From Saccharopolyspora spinosa NRRL 18395 (lineage in GTDB: Bacteria > Actinomycetota > Actinomycetes > Mycobacteriales > Pseudonocardiaceae), in the NCBI RefSeq assembly GCF_000194155.1, contig NZ_GL877883.1, positions 196,572 to 260,571 of the forward strand: 64,000 nucleotides of DNA, written 5' to 3'. A program made the position numbers and the translations under genes. Numbering within the stretch: position 1 is the first letter of the stretch; each line of letters begins with the position of its first letter. Below, in pieces: positions 8,098 through 16,490 of this stretch. A model generated the notes under the pieces. It was not told where the DNA came from. It did not search any database and saw only the letters and a list, made by a program, of their open reading frames with translations.

Positions 8098-8751
8098 TTA
8101 CCGGTCCGGATCTTCGCGGTGGCGCGGGTGCTGGACACGCAGACCTGCGGTGACCGCCGCGTGCACCGCGCGTGCGAGCCCGGCGCCGATGCGGGAGCGG
8201 GGGCCGCAGTAGGGCTCGGCTTCGCCGTCCAGCGGGCAGAGGACCACCGTCGCGTCCGTGACCGTGCCGGTGCCCGCGACACCCGACTCCACCAGGGCTT
8301 GCGCCTTGGCCTCGGCGACCGTCGCGACCGCGTTCACCAGCGCGGCCTCGCTGAGTCGTACCGGGGACCAGCACACCGCGTTGATCGTGCCCGGCGTCCA
8401 GGCCTGCGCCGCCGGTTCGCGCGCCGCGGCCCAGACGGGGTGGCTGACGCCGGTTGTCACGCTCGCCTGCACACCGCCGTCGACCGAGGTCACCTCGTGG
8501 CGCACGTCGACCGCGGTGAGCAGCCCGACGCCGTCGCCGGACATCCCGAGCTCATCGGCCATTTCGGCGACGTGGGCCGCCGGATCGGGATGGTCGTAGT
8601 CGGTCACCACCGTGGCGTTCAGCACCCACGACCGCGGGCCGATCCCGCCGCCGTGGATGGCCGACGAGATCGCCAGCCCAGGCCGGGCGCAGCGCCAGGC
8701 CAGCAGCGGCCGACCGTGCAGCGTGTGCAGCGCCGCGGTCGGCGCGCTCAC
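8098..8751 (-). CDS. Adenosylcobinamide amidohydrolase, CbiZ family
   Basis: 217 residues matching the CbiZ family, which hydrolyses the amide side chain of adenosylcobinamide to adenosylcobyric acid during corrinoid salvage. Recognisable blocks are 'GPRSWVLNATV', 'TPGTINAVCWSP', 'LSEAALVNAVATVAEAKAQA' and 'GTGTVTDATVVLCPLDGE', in the usual order across nearly the full family length. The ATG overlaps the stop of the HMG-CoA lyase gene by 4 bp (8748-8751), so it is co-translated with it. No other cobalamin genes lie nearby. A cobalamin riboswitch was not evident. Confidence 0.88.
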   Translation of the reverse strand: MSAPTAALHTLHGRPLLAWRCARPGLAISSAIHGGGIGPRSWVLNATVVTDYDHPDPAAHVAEMADELGMSGDGVGLLTAVDVRHEVTSVDGGVQASVTTGVSHPVWAAAREPAAQAWTPGTINAVCWSPVRLSEAALVNAVATVAEAKAQALVESGVAGTGTVTDATVVLCPLDGEAEPYCGPRSRIGAGLARAVHAAVTAGLRVQHPRHREDPDR

Positions 8752-9716
8752 GAACCCGAAGCCTCAGCGGTTCCGAGGGCCTTGACCACGCGGGACGGGC
8801 TAGGCCGGCCGAGCCGCTCGGCCATCCACACGCTGGTCTCCACGAGCTTCCCGAGGTCGACGCCGTGCTTGAGCCCCAGCCCGTCGAGCATCCACACCAG
8901 GTCCTCGGTGGCCAGGTTGCCGGTGGCCGACTTCGCGTACGGGCAGCCGCCGAGCCCACCCGCCGAAGAGTCCACTGTGGATACACCGAGTCGGACCGCC
9001 GCGTAGGTGTTGGCGAGCGCCTGCCCGTAGGTGTCGTGGAAGTGCACCGCCAGCCGGTCCACCCCGACCCCGGCCGCGACGAACGCGCGAACCAGGGCCT
9101 CGACATGCCCGGGAGTCGCGACGCCGATGGTGTCGCCGAGCGACAGCTGCCAGCAACCCATCTCCAGCAGCCGCTTACCCACCGAAACGACCTGCTCGAC
9201 CGGCACGGCGCCCTCCCACGGGTCGCCGAAGCACATCGAGACGTAGCCGCGCACGGCCAGCCCTTCGCCGACCGCGCGCTGCACCACCGGGTCGAACATC
9301 ACGAACTGCTCGTCCAGGCTGCGGTTGAGGTTGCGCTGGGTGAACGTCTCGGTCGCCGCGGCGAAGATCGCGATGTCGCGAACACCCGATTCCAGCGCCC
9401 GGTCCAGGCCCCGCGCGTTCGGCACCAGCACGGGGTAGCGCACCCCCGGCGCCCGCTCCAGCCCCGCCAGCAGCTCGGCGGCGTCCGCCAGCTGCGGCAC
9501 CCACTCCGGGCGGACGAAGCTGGTCGCCTCCAGCACGCCCAGCCCGGCGTCGGCCATCCGCTGCAGGAACTCCAGCTTGACCTCGACCGGGACGACTTCC
9601 TTCTCGTTCTGCAGCCCGTCGCGGGCCCCGACCTCCCAGATCGTCACCTCGGTCGGGAGCTCGCCCGGCTCCGGCGAGGCCACCTGCATCGGCAGTCCAA
9701 GTTCACGCGGCCCCAT
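8748..9716 (-). CDS. Hydroxymethylglutaryl-CoA lyase
   Basis: 322-residue HMGL-like TIM-barrel enzyme that cleaves HMG-CoA to acetyl-CoA and acetoacetate, the last step of leucine breakdown. The active-site GARDGLQNE (30-38) supplies the Arg-Asp pair. The metal-binding VHFHD lies near residue 230, and the flexible-loop Cys is in GGLGGCPYAKSATGN near 260. Length and motifs fit true HMG-CoA lyase rather than isopropylmalate or homocitrate synthase. The start codon overlaps the upstream PH-domain gene by one base (9716), and the stop overlaps cbiZ, so the three genes form one transcript. Confidence 0.92.
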   Translation of the reverse strand: MGPRELGLPMQVASPEPGELPTEVTIWEVGARDGLQNEKEVVPVEVKLEFLQRMADAGLGVLEATSFVRPEWVPQLADAAELLAGLERAPGVRYPVLVPNARGLDRALESGVRDIAIFAAATETFTQRNLNRSLDEQFVMFDPVVQRAVGEGLAVRGYVSMCFGDPWEGAVPVEQVVSVGKRLLEMGCWQLSLGDTIGVATPGHVEALVRAFVAAGVGVDRLAVHFHDTYGQALANTYAAVRLGVSTVDSSAGGLGGCPYAKSATGNLATEDLVWMLDGLGLKHGVDLGKLVETSVWMAERLGRPSPSRVVKALGTAEASGS

Positions 9717-10237
9717 CAGTCGTCCTCCCTGGCGCGGTAGTCCCAGTCGTCCCGCGGGTCGTCGTTGACCTCGCGGTACAGCAAGGTGTGCACCCGCTCC
9801 ACCTGCGGGATGTCGTCGAACTCCAGCGGCTCGTCCGAGGCGGATTCGACGACCAGGGTGCCGCAGCCGAGTATGCGGTCCAGCAGCCCGTGCCGGAACC
9901 GCACGGAGTTGATGCGGGACATCGGGATGTCGATACCGGTGCGGGTGAACACGCCCTCGCGCACCATCAGCCGGTGCGTGGTCACCACGAAGTGCGTGGT
10001 GCGCCAGCGCACCAGCGGGGCGAGCGTGAACCAGATGATCAGAACCGCGCCGACGACCGCCAGGCCGATCCAGGCGGGCAGGTACCAGGAGGTGGGCGCG
10101 GCCAGCGCCGCCAGGTAGGACCCGCCGCCGACGACCACGAACAGCACCAGCACCGGACCGATCAGCATCTTCCAGTGCGGGTGCTTGTGCACGACCACGT
10201 GCTCGTCCGCGCCGAGCAGGCCGTCTGGGTAGGCCAC
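9716..10237 (-). CDS. PH-domain (bPH2-type) membrane protein
   Basis: A 173-residue membrane protein with two hydrophobic helices (about 24-47 and 50-72) followed by a bacterial PH domain. The segment 'RWRTTHFVVTTHRLMVREGVFTR...IPMSRINSV' is typical of YdbS/YdbT-like bPH2 proteins, and 'GTLVVESASDEPLEFDDIP' closes the domain. The cytoplasmic end is acidic. In actinobacteria this gene commonly sits beside birA and acyl-CoA carboxylase genes, and here it lies between birA and HMG-CoA lyase. The function is unknown. Confidence 0.88.
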   Translation of the reverse strand: MAYPDGLLGADEHVVVHKHPHWKMLIGPVLVLFVVVGGGSYLAALAAPTSWYLPAWIGLAVVGAVLIIWFTLAPLVRWRTTHFVVTTHRLMVREGVFTRTGIDIPMSRINSVRFRHGLLDRILGCGTLVVESASDEPLEFDDIPQVERVHTLLYREVNDDPRDDWDYRAREDD

Positions 10238-10312
10238 CGGATCCCTCCTCAGCCTCTTCGCCGGTTACCGATCACGTTACCGGCTGGGCTCATCCGATCA
10301 CGCGGACATCGG

Positions 10313-11146
10313 TCAAGCCCGTCGCAGGTGCACCACGTCTCCCGCGGACACCGCGTTGGTGTCGCCGTCGGCGGAGCGGATGAGGAGCCGACCGGTCTCG
10401 TCGATGTCGGTCGCGACGCCGCGCAGCTGGTCATCCGCGCCGAGTTCGACGCGCACCTGCTGCCCGAGGGTGCTGCACAGCCGCCGGTAGCGGTCCAGCA
10501 GACCGCTGGCCACTACGTCCCCGGCCGCGCCCCGCCACCGGTCGTCGACCTCGGCGAACGACGTGAGCAACGCCACCGCGAACTCCTCGCGGTCGACCTC
10601 GGCGCCCTCGGCCGCCAACGACGTCGCGGGCAGGCCGCCGGCGCCTCGCGGCAGGTCCTCGCGCTGCTGGAACACGTTGATCCCCATGCCGAGCACGATC
10701 GCCATGCCGTCCGGACCGGCCACCGCCTCGGCGAGGATCCCGGCACCCTTCGACCACTCGCCGCCGTCGCCGAGCAGCAGATCGTTGGGCCACTTCAGCG
10801 TGGCGGGGATCCCGGTCACGCGGTCGACGGTCTCAGCCAGCGCGACCCCGGCGATCAGCGGCAACCAGGCGATCGCGGCCTGCGGCACCTTCGGCCGCAG
10901 CAACACGCTCAGGAACAAGCCGTGTCCGCGCGGCGACGCCCACTGCCGCTGCATCCGCCCGCGCCCGGCCTGCTGCTCCTCGGCGATCAGCACGGTCCGG
11001 TCGGCGGCACCCCGCCCGGCGGCGGCCACCAGATCGGTGTTCGTCGACCCGGTGGTGGCCACCACGTCGAGCACCGCAAAAGGACCGTTGTCGACCAATC
11101 GAGCACGCAACCGCTCGCCATTCAGCAAAACCGGAACACCCACCAC
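10313..11146 (-). CDS. birA: Biotin--[acetyl-CoA-carboxylase] ligase (class I BirA, no HTH)
   Basis: 277 residues. It attaches biotin to the carrier domain of acyl-CoA carboxylases through biotinyl-AMP. The catalytic loop reads GRGRMQRQW (61-69), the canonical GRGRxxRxW. KWPNDLLL (118-125) and GILAE (136-140) complete the biotin/ATP pocket, and a C-terminal SH3-like domain follows (about 225-277). There is no N-terminal winged helix, so this is a pure ligase and not a biotin-operon repressor, as usual in actinobacteria. It is the first gene of the minus-strand set that continues with the PH-domain protein. Confidence 0.93.
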   Translation of the reverse strand: MVGVPVLLNGERLRARLVDNGPFAVLDVVATTGSTNTDLVAAAGRGAADRTVLIAEEQQAGRGRMQRQWASPRGHGLFLSVLLRPKVPQAAIAWLPLIAGVALAETVDRVTGIPATLKWPNDLLLGDGGEWSKGAGILAEAVAGPDGMAIVLGMGINVFQQREDLPRGAGGLPATSLAAEGAEVDREEFAVALLTSFAEVDDRWRGAAGDVVASGLLDRYRRLCSTLGQQVRVELGADDQLRGVATDIDETGRLLIRSADGDTNAVSAGDVVHLRRA

Positions 11147-11413
11147 CCCAGCCTATGCCGCGACTGATCCGCTCCTGCATCGAACTTGGATGCCGGCGGA
11201 CAGTCAGCTGGGACGACGGACCGCTGGAAGGAGCCGCCATGACCTCGGTCATCGCGCCCCGCACCGTCGCGTCAGCCTTGTGGGACATGTCCGGCTTCGC
11301 ACCGGACAACGAGGACCTGCTCGGCGTCTTCACCCAATTCGCAACGCCGAACGGTCTGAAACCACCATCCGTGACGAACTGCTTGCCGAGGCGGTGCCAA
11401 TGACCATGATTGA

Positions 11414-11605
11414 TGTAGTTCTCCAAACGACCTGCGCTGGATAGAGAACCTCGGCGAGGCCGCGAGTGGCGTGGACCGGGATATCCAGCGTGCACACCGG
11501 CAAGTGTCATGGCGCCAAATGATCGCCATGCGCAATCGCATCGCCCACGGGTACTTCGATCTCGGCACACTTTCGGCTGTGCACAGCGTTGATCTTGGGC
11601 CATAG
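11414..11605 (+). pseudogene. HepT-like (DUF86/HEPN) ribonuclease fragment
   Basis: An open stretch with no start codon, preceded by an in-frame TGA (11411-11413), encodes the C-terminal half of a DUF86/HepT protein: 'LRWIENLGEAA', then 'SWRQMIAMRNRIAHGYFDL'. The HEPN catalytic pair is kept as RNRIAH (the R-x4-H motif). HepT proteins are RNase toxins paired with a MntA-like nucleotidyltransferase antitoxin. The N-terminal half and any mntA gene are missing, so this is a relic. The 11147-11410 stretch before it holds no gene I can support. Confidence 0.7.
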
Positions 11606-11610
11606 GCTCC

Positions 11611-11633
11611 ACCTCCGAGAACTTCTCGGAGGT
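11611..11633 (+). promoter_or_regulatory. Perfect hairpin covering the RBS of the S15 peptidase gene
   Basis: ACCTCCGAGA (11611-11620), a 3-nt loop ACT, then TCTCGGAGGT (11624-11633). The right arm contains the GGAGG Shine-Dalgarno sequence that serves the GTG at 11641, and the left arm is its exact complement. The structure should hide the ribosome binding site in the mRNA, or terminate transcription from upstream; no T-run follows. Confidence 0.65.
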
Positions 11634-11640
11634 GGGCGCT

Positions 11641-13536
11641 GTGGGGAGAAGTCGCTGGTGGGCGTTGCCGTGCGCGGCGCTGGTACTGGCCGGTGCGGCC
11701 CCGGTCGCCGCTGCGGATCAGGTGCGGGACGGGCGGAGCCAGCCGGTCTTCGGCGCCGAACCGGTCCGGGAGACCGTTTGGGTGGAGACCGGGCTGGACG
11801 GTGACCGCGACGGGGTAATCGACCGGGTCGCCACCGACATCGCCCGACCGGCGGGCACCGACCATCCCGTTCCGGTGATCATGGACGCCAGCCCGTATTA
11901 CTCGTGCTGCGGGCGCGGCAACGAGAGCGAGCTCAAGACCTACGACGACCAGGGGCGACCGCTCGGCTTCCCGCTGTTCTACGACAACTACTTCGTGCCG
12001 CGCGGGTACGCGACCATGCTCGTAGACCTGGCGGGCACCAACCGCTCCGAGGGCTGCGTGGACGTCGGCGGCCCGTCGGACATCACCTCGGCGAAGGCCG
12101 TCATCGACTGGCTGCACGGCCACGCTTCCGGGTTCGACGCGCCGACCGGCGGGAACGCGGTCTACGCCAGCTGGTCCACCGGGGACGTCGGCATGATCGG
12201 CAAGTCCTACGACGGCACGATCGCCAACGGCGTCGCCGCCACCGGCGTCGAGGGCCTGCGCACCATCGTCCCGATCGGCGCGATCAGCTCCTGGTACGAC
12301 TACTACCGCTCCGACGGGGTGTCGTTCGGGTTCGACCCGGTCGGCCTGGCCCAGCACGTCGAGGATGGTGGCCGCCCGGATTGCGGCCCGGTCAAGCAGG
12401 ATCTGACCGACGATGCCCCGGCCAACGGCGACGTGACTCCACTGTGGACCGATCGGGACTACGTGCCGAACGCCGACCGGGTGACCGCGAGCGTGTTCGC
12501 CGTGCACGGCCTGGGAGACCTGAACGTCAAGACCATCCAGTTCGGGCAGTGGTGGGACGCGCTGGCCGCACGGGACGTGCCGCGCAAGCTGTGGCTGAGC
12601 CAGACCGGGCACGTTGACCCGTTCGACTTCCGCCGCGCCGAGTGGGTCGATACCCTGCACCGCTGGTTCGACCACTGGCTGCTCGGGGTTGACAACGGGA
12701 TCACCGAGGAACCGGCCGCCAGCATCGAACGCGCGCCCGACACCTGGGCCGACGAGCCGGACTGGTCCGGTGAACAGGCGGAACCCACGGCCCTGCACCC
12801 GCGCGAGGACGGACTCGGCCCGCAGCCCGCACCCGGCGGGACCGCGTCCTTCACCGACGATCCTTCGCTCGACGAGTACGACTGGGCCGCCCAGCCCGAC
12901 CAGCCGTCGCCCGCCCGCGCGCTGTTCAGCACCGCCCCGTTGAGCCGCGACCTGCGCCTGGCCGGGACGGGGTCGGTCACCGTGACGGCGGTGCCGAGCA
13001 CGCCGACGGCGCACCTGTCCGCGATGCTCGTCGACTACGGGCCTGCCACCATCCGCGACTACCTCGAGCAGGGCGAAGGAATCCGCACGCTGCAAACGGA
13101 ATCGTGCTGGGGAGAAAGCCGTCCGGGCGACGACGCCTGCTACAAGGACACCGAGGCCACCACCGCCGACGTGGACTTCGAGATCATCGCCCGCGGCTGG
13201 GCAGACCTGGGCAACCACGAGTCGCTGACGGCGGAGAAGCCGCTCGAACCGGGCAAGCCGTACACGATGACGTTCCGCCTGGCCACCACCGATCACGTCG
13301 TCCCCGCCGGACACCAGTTGGCGCTGATCATCGGCGGCACGGACAGCGCGTTCATCGTCTCGCCCCGGCAACCCGGCCAGATCGGGTTGGACCTGGCGCA
13401 GACCTCGGCGACCTTGCCGGTCGTCGGCGGACTGCCCGCCGTGGCGGCGGCCTGGGCCGGTAAGCCGACGGTCCGGCCGGACCGCTTCCCGCCGCGCCCG
13501 GACGTCCGCCTCAACCGGGACCTGCCACGGTCGTGA
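11641..13536 (+). CDS. Secreted Xaa-Pro dipeptidyl-peptidase / CocE-type S15 hydrolase
   Basis: 631 residues from the GTG at 11641, chosen because GGAGGTGG lies 5 nt upstream; a GTG at 11632 is in frame but overlaps that site. A classical signal peptide comes first (WWALPCAALVLAGAAPVAAA). The alpha/beta-hydrolase domain has the nucleophile elbow GKSYDG (Ser189) and a late 'TGHVDPFD' that supplies the His. The C-terminal third is the beta-sandwich X-Pro_DPPC domain ('IIARGWADLGNH', 'GHQLALIIGG'). The enzyme is expected to release X-Pro dipeptides, or act as a related acyl hydrolase, outside the cell. Its ribosome binding site is folded into a hairpin. Confidence 0.9.
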   Translation: MGRSRWWALPCAALVLAGAAPVAAADQVRDGRSQPVFGAEPVRETVWVETGLDGDRDGVIDRVATDIARPAGTDHPVPVIMDASPYYSCCGRGNESELKTYDDQGRPLGFPLFYDNYFVPRGYATMLVDLAGTNRSEGCVDVGGPSDITSAKAVIDWLHGHASGFDAPTGGNAVYASWSTGDVGMIGKSYDGTIANGVAATGVEGLRTIVPIGAISSWYDYYRSDGVSFGFDPVGLAQHVEDGGRPDCGPVKQDLTDDAPANGDVTPLWTDRDYVPNADRVTASVFAVHGLGDLNVKTIQFGQWWDALAARDVPRKLWLSQTGHVDPFDFRRAEWVDTLHRWFDHWLLGVDNGITEEPAASIERAPDTWADEPDWSGEQAEPTALHPREDGLGPQPAPGGTASFTDDPSLDEYDWAAQPDQPSPARALFSTAPLSRDLRLAGTGSVTVTAVPSTPTAHLSAMLVDYGPATIRDYLEQGEGIRTLQTESCWGESRPGDDACYKDTEATTADVDFEIIARGWADLGNHESLTAEKPLEPGKPYTMTFRLATTDHVVPAGHQLALIIGGTDSAFIVSPRQPGQIGLDLAQTSATLPVVGGLPAVAAAWAGKPTVRPDRFPPRPDVRLNRDLPRS

Positions 13537-14016
13537 GTGCGCGACCCGAGGCGCCTGCGGCACCGAAGTGCCCGGCGGTAACCATCCCGCTGGTGCCCGA
13601 AGCGGTGCGCACCGAGAAGCCCACCGAGCAGCGGCCGCCCACGTAGTAGGCGTCCCCGCCGACCAGGTCGCAGCAGGTTCGCGGCGACTCGGAGACCTAT
13701 TGCACCCGCACCGAATCGCTGGTCGCGAGTGCCCACGCCGGGACGTCCTCGGTGGCGGCGTCGCGCTGCGTGCGGTCGACCGGCACGACGACCTCGTTCT
13801 CCCGCACGTCCACTTACCCCCGGTGACGGCGCGGCGCGGACGCCTCCATGCCGTCCAATGTGGAGTTCGCGGCTACCACCTCCCGCTCGTCGTTGGCCAC
13901 CACCACGACGTCGGCGCCGGAATCGCGCACGGCCTCCGCCGCGCCGCTGTCGGTCACCGCGACGACGAGCCCGCCGAAATAGAAGAGGTCGTGAGCTGGC
14001 GCCTCGACCCTGGCTC
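13511..14016 (-). pseudogene. Remnant of a secreted S1E (streptogrisin-like) serine protease
   Basis: One minus-strand frame, broken by two in-frame stop codons, reads as the junction of propeptide and protease of an alpha-lytic/streptogrisin family enzyme. First comes 'FYFGGLVVAVTDSGAAEAVR' of the prodomain, then 'VRENEVVVPVD', then the mature start 'DLVGGDAYYVGG' and 'GMVTAGHFG' around the catalytic His. After TAGHFG the homology ends, and the frame stops inside the 3' end of the S15 gene (13511). The Asp and Ser parts of the triad and the signal peptide are gone. The stretch is therefore a decayed relic truncated at both ends. Confidence 0.7.
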
Positions 14017-14095
14017 ACCCCTCGCCTTCGGCGGACTCCGCCTCCGGGGCGGAACCGCAGCCGCATCGGCAACAGCAAGCACTAGCATCGGCGGT

Positions 14096-14731
14096 GTGCG
14101 CTTCGTGCTTGCTTCCGCCTCGTCCGCCCGCCTTTCCGTGCTGCGCTCCGCCGGGATCGAGCCGCTGGTCCAGGTCTCCGGCGTCGACGAGGACGCAGTG
14201 GCAGCGGCCTTGCCCGATCCCAGCCCGGCCGAGCTGGTCAGCGCGCTCGCGCAGGCGAAAGCAGAGGCCGTGGTCGCCGACATCGCCGCAGCCGAACCGA
14301 ACGCGGTGATCGTCGGCTGCGACTCGATGCTGCTCATGGCGCACGGGGAGATCGTCGGCAAGCCGGGCACCCGCGAGGCCGCCGCGAAACGATGGGCGCA
14401 GAACGCCGGGAGCAGCGGGGAACTGCTGACCGGACACGCCATCGTCCGACTCCGGGACGGCGAGATCAGCGCGCGAGCCCAGGGACACCTGAGCACCACC
14501 GTGCGGTTCGGCGAGCCGACCGAGGCCGAGCTCGACGCCTACCTGGAGACCGGCGAACCGCTGCACGTGGCAGGCGGTTTCACGCTCGAAGGCTTCGGCG
14601 GCTGGTTCATCGAAGGCGTGGACGGCGACCCGTCCAGCGTGCTCGGGATCAGCCTGCCGCTGACCCGCAAACTGCTCGCCGAGGTCGGCGTCAGCGTCGT
14701 GACGCTGTGGAGCGCACCGCACACCGAGTGA
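14096..14731 (+). CDS. Maf-family nucleotide pyrophosphatase
   Basis: 211 residues from the GTG at 14096; upstream in-frame sequence belongs to the antisense relic. Maf proteins hydrolyse non-canonical or excess nucleoside triphosphates and are linked to septum control. Motifs are FVLASASSARLSVLRSAGI (2-20), 'VIVGCDSMLL' with the catalytic Asp, 'GKPGTREAAAKRW', 'LLTGHAIV', and the closing 'GGFTLEGFGGWFIEGVDGDPSSV'. The order and length fit actinobacterial Maf. The gene is often near acyl-CoA carboxylase and birA genes in this group, which agrees with birA lying 3 kb away. Confidence 0.92.
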   Translation: MRFVLASASSARLSVLRSAGIEPLVQVSGVDEDAVAAALPDPSPAELVSALAQAKAEAVVADIAAAEPNAVIVGCDSMLLMAHGEIVGKPGTREAAAKRWAQNAGSSGELLTGHAIVRLRDGEISARAQGHLSTTVRFGEPTEAELDAYLETGEPLHVAGGFTLEGFGGWFIEGVDGDPSSVLGISLPLTRKLLAEVGVSVVTLWSAPHTE

Positions 14732-15083
14732 CACCGGTTCCCGCCACCCAAGTGAAGACGAACACAATTCAGTTACCCCTGGATGGGTTTTCCCGCGCAC
14801 GTGGTTACAGATATTCGCGATGGGAACCCTCCGACGGCTGTACCTGACTTCGAGCCTGCACGTCGATCTGCGACTGCAGGCCAGCTCCGTCTGTCTGTGA
14901 TCGGGCGTTCGGCCCCGCGCTAGCGGCTGCCCCCAGCCCCCCGGCGAGCGGCGAATCCGCTCCCCCATTCACCACGCGCACAACTCGCACCACACGTCCG
15001 AGTCCGCGACCAGCACCGCTGCGCAGAACGAGCCTGGAAACCCTTCCTCCTCGAACCTTCCTCCGACACCTCGGGAGATCCCT
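14732..15083. other. Intergenic region without a recognisable gene
   Basis: About 350 bp between maf and the symporter pseudogene. No reading frame here resembles a protein. It probably held the promoter of the symporter; a GGGAG ribosome binding site lies at its end (15073-15077). Confidence 0.5.
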
Positions 15084-16062
15084 GTGTCCACCACCGCTGG
15101 CAGATCACGCCTGCGTTTCAACCCCAAGCTCTTCGCCGGATCGCCGTGGTGATCGGCCTGGTGATCGGCTGGCTGTTCCAGCCCGGCCGCGGCCTGGTCA
15201 TCGAGCCCGACCGGACAAGCTCGCGTCCATCGGCAAGAAGACGAGCGGCTCCTGGCTGGACCTGATCACCGGCCTGGTGCCGAGCAACCTGATCAGCGCC
15301 TTCTCCGAGGGCGAGACGCTGCAGGTGGTGTTCGTCGCGCTGATCATCGGCACCGCCGCCTACAGCCTGGGCGACAAGGCCGCCCCGTTCGTCTACTTCC
15401 ACAGGGCCGCCTTCGAGGTCATCCAGCGCGTGCTGGGCTGGATCATCCGGCTCGCCCCGCTGGGCACCCTCGGCCTGATCGGCAACGCGGTCGCCAGCTA
15501 CGGCAACGAGTTCTTCGTACCGCTGCTGAAGCTGATCGGCTCCACCTACGTGGCCTGCGCGCTGGTGCTGTTCGCGGTGTACCCGCTACTGCTGGCGCTC
15601 GTGGCCAAGGTCAGCCCGATCCGGTTCTCCGCCAAATCCTGGAAACGCGCTGCAGTTCGCGTTCGTCTCCCGGTCCTCCGGCGCCAGCCTCCCGCTGAGC
15701 CGGCAGACCGCCCAGGACCTCGGCGTGCCGCCGTCTAACGCGAACTTCGCGGTGCCGCTGGCCAGCACCACCAAGATGGACGGCTGCGCCGCGATCTACC
15801 CGGCCGTCGGCTCGATGTTCATCGCGAACCTCTTCGGCATCCAGCTCGGCCCGGTGCAGTACCTGATGATCATCGCCGTCCCGGTGTTCGGCTCGATCGC
15901 CACGGCCGGCGTCACCGGCTGGTTCACCATGCTGACGCTGACGGTCGCCGCGCTGGGCTTCCCGCCCGAGGTGGTGGCCACCGGCATCGCCATCGCCTAC
16001 GCGGTGGACCCGATCATGGACATGGCTCGCACTTCCACCAACGTCGCGGGGGTCAAGTTTCC
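15084..16062 (+). pseudogene. Dicarboxylate/amino acid:cation symporter (DAACS, GltP/DctA type), degraded
   Basis: The GTG at 15084 follows GGGAG. The protein begins VSTTAGRSRLRFNPKLF and enters the first membrane helix, but needs a frameshift near 15135. It then jumps from 'WLFQPG' straight to 'RGLVIEP', so roughly 70 residues (helices 2-3) are missing. A second long stretch (15277-15650) covers the middle helices. A further frameshift near 15651 is needed to reach 'FVSRSSGASLPLSRQTAQDLG', the conserved Ser-rich hairpin of the family, then 'STTKMDGCAA' and 'DMARTSTNVAG'. The frame breaks again at about 16050, where the sequence changes to phage-like coding. At least three indels plus a deletion rule out function. 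Confidence 0.85.
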
Positions 16063-16179
16063 TCAGTGTCGGTCGTGGCTGAGTCCGTGCGGGCCGCGCT
16101 CGGCGAGGACAACGCCGAGCAGGCCGAGGCGATCGTCACCGAACTGGCGCAGCGCATCGCTGGGAAGGACGCTGCCTGA
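16063..16179 (+). pseudogene. C-terminal fragment of a phage lysis-module protein
   Basis: An open frame without its own start encodes 'VVAESVRAALGEDNAEQAEA', then 'IVTELAQRIAGKDAA', and stops with TGA overlapping the ATG of the next gene. Short helical tails of this kind end endolysin or tail proteins of actinophages, just ahead of a holin-like gene. It begins where the symporter homology ends, so this is the join between chromosome and an inserted element. The identification as a lysin tail rests on pattern and context only. Confidence 0.5.
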
Positions 16180-16433
16180 TGTCCGACCAGCTCACCGCGT
16201 GGCTGCGCACCAAGGTTCCCGCCGCCTGGTCCGCACTGATCGCCTGGCTGATCACCGTCGGCGCTCCCGACTGGCTCACCGACCCGCTCGGCGACGCCGG
16301 AAACACGCTCGTCGTGCCGGTCGTGCTCGCCGCGGTCTACGCGCTGCTGCGCAAGGCGGAGCCGCACCTACCGCCGTGGGCGACCCGCGTTCTGCTCGGC
16401 TCCAACACGCCACCCACGTACCCGACCCAGTAG
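16179..16433 (+). CDS. Small holin-like phage membrane protein
   Basis: 84 residues with a start overlapping the preceding stop (TGATG). It has two hydrophobic stretches (about 17-34 and 44-60: 'TLVVPVVLAAVYALLRKAEP'), then the tail 'RVLLGSNTPPTYPTQ'. Size, topology and the preceding lysin-like fragment suggest a phage holin. A truncated relative with the same tail lies at 19525-19689. A strong terminator hairpin follows the stop by 2 bp, so this is the last gene of its transcript. Confidence 0.6.
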   Translation: MSDQLTAWLRTKVPAAWSALIAWLITVGAPDWLTDPLGDAGNTLVVPVVLAAVYALLRKAEPHLPPWATRVLLGSNTPPTYPTQ

Positions 16434-16435
16434 CG

Positions 16436-16471
16436 ACGCGCCCTGCACCCTTCACCGGGTGCGGGGCGCGT
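16436..16471 (+). terminator. Rho-independent-type hairpin after the holin-like gene
   Basis: Arms ACGCGCCCTGCACCC (16436-16450) and GGGTGCGGGGCGCGT (16457-16471), a 15-bp stem with one mismatch and a 6-nt loop, followed by TTG and a short T-rich stretch. It sits between convergent genes and could serve both. Confidence 0.75.
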
Positions 16472-16490
16472 TTGCCGTTTCGGGGCGTCC

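Noticed and set aside
11237-11403. Possible small gene (ATG 11237) before the HepT relic
   Set aside because: No family resemblance on either strand and no clear ribosome binding site; could not be supported as an MntA remnant.
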